A stretch of DNA of 41,981 bases from Akkermansia muciniphila (lineage in GTDB: Bacteria; Verrucomicrobiota; Verrucomicrobiia; Limisphaerales; F1-80-MAGS106), in the NCBI GenBank assembly GCA_945865375.1, contig CAMBEJ010000029.1, positions 1 through 41,981 of the forward strand, in the 5' to 3' direction. Position 1 is the first letter of the stretch. Every line of letters starts with the position of its first letter. The notes under the pieces were generated by a model. It searched no databases. It had not been told where the DNA came from and saw only the letters and a list, made by a program, of their open reading frames with translations. Of the stretch, positions 41,759 to 41,981 are shown one piece after another. The translations under genes were made by a program, and so were the position numbers.

Positions 41759-41831
41759 GGTTTCGCCTCCTAAATCCTGATTAGATGTGTCTCCCACTTC
41801 AGGGTGTTCGCGCAAGGGGTGTTCTATCCCC

Positions 41832-41918
41832 GATGGCCATCTGGCGGGTTGGCCAAATGGCGGACAAAAATTCACGATAGCCAAATGGCCCAATGGCCAA
41901 CCTTCCAGCCGTTTGGCC
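41832..41918 (+). repeat. Clustered GGCCA/CCAAATGG motifs upstream of the winged-helix gene
   Basis: Within 87 nt there are five GGCC-centred words: ATGGCCAT, TTGGCCAAATGG, CCAAATGGCCC, ATGGCCAA and TTGGCCAT. GGCCAAATGG and GCCAAATGGC share a core spaced about 28 nt apart. The layout is iteron- or operator-like, but the repeats are short and degenerate. Confidence 0.5.
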
Positions 41919-41981
41919 ATGCAGCCTGCGGCAATACTTCACTAGCCCCCTTGTGGGGACGAGGTGAGTCGTGAGATACCC

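Overview
The window looks like a chromosomal segment of a verrucomicrobial bacterium, probably close to Limisphaerales/Pedosphaera. This is an inference from gene content. The evidence is a DUF1549/DUF1553 cytochrome-c-like protein paired with a DUF1501 protein, an H-X9-DG pseudopilin, an FG-GAP/ASPIC lipoprotein behind a TPR protein, a PQQ-type propeller protein, a neutral-ceramidase-like exoprotein, a Tat-exported sugar isomerase-like protein, and many dispersed palindromic repeats between genes. No rRNA gene and no CRISPR array is visible.

Positions 1-13500 are mostly + strand. They start with the 3' end of a four-helix-bundle (23S-IVS-type) gene followed by a (GATTAC)6 array. Then come two exported proteins (HEAT-like/sugar-binding-like, and a PQQ propeller), a tight set of membrane protein, short-form adenylate kinase and fmt, an aldehyde dehydrogenase, a 1074-aa metzincin-type exoprotease, a TIM-barrel isomerase-like protein and a ceramidase-like protein closed by a clear terminator.

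Positions 13691-22587 hold a PlsC acyltransferase, a FeeM-like GNAT and a DUF1232 protein (a possible aminolipid unit). After them come a minus-strand TPR plus ASPIC pair, ruvB, a pseudopilin with terminator, a HEAT lipoprotein and a minus-strand LysR regulator. Positions 22731-24681 carry rhaB flanked by inverted REP-like elements. Positions 24819-29130 hold the DUF1549/1553 plus DUF1501 pair. Next are a candidate 37-aa membrane protein, a 23-bp perfect hairpin, a decayed second copy of the four-helix-bundle/GATTAC cassette, and an FmdB zinc-ribbon protein.

Positions 30239-37910 are a genomic island integrated in tRNA-Pro(CGG). The last 51 bp of the tRNA region are repeated exactly at 37860-37910, a tyrosine integrase lies next to the intact tRNA, and CCCGCACAGT repeats near both ends look like integrase arm sites. 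The cargo is a broken type I restriction operon (truncated hsdS, no hsdM, hsdR with four lesions) in which an apparently intact AbiE-type toxin-antitoxin pair sits between hsdS and hsdR with 4-nt overlaps. The toxin-antitoxin pair may be what now keeps the island in place.

Positions 37911-41981 continue as an accessory region. It contains a frameshifted unknown gene, abutting fragments of a phage Dam-type methyltransferase and a tyrosine integrase, a vapBC pair, and a winged-helix, replication-initiator-like protein with clustered GGCCA motifs upstream. This could be an older element arranged in tandem with the first.
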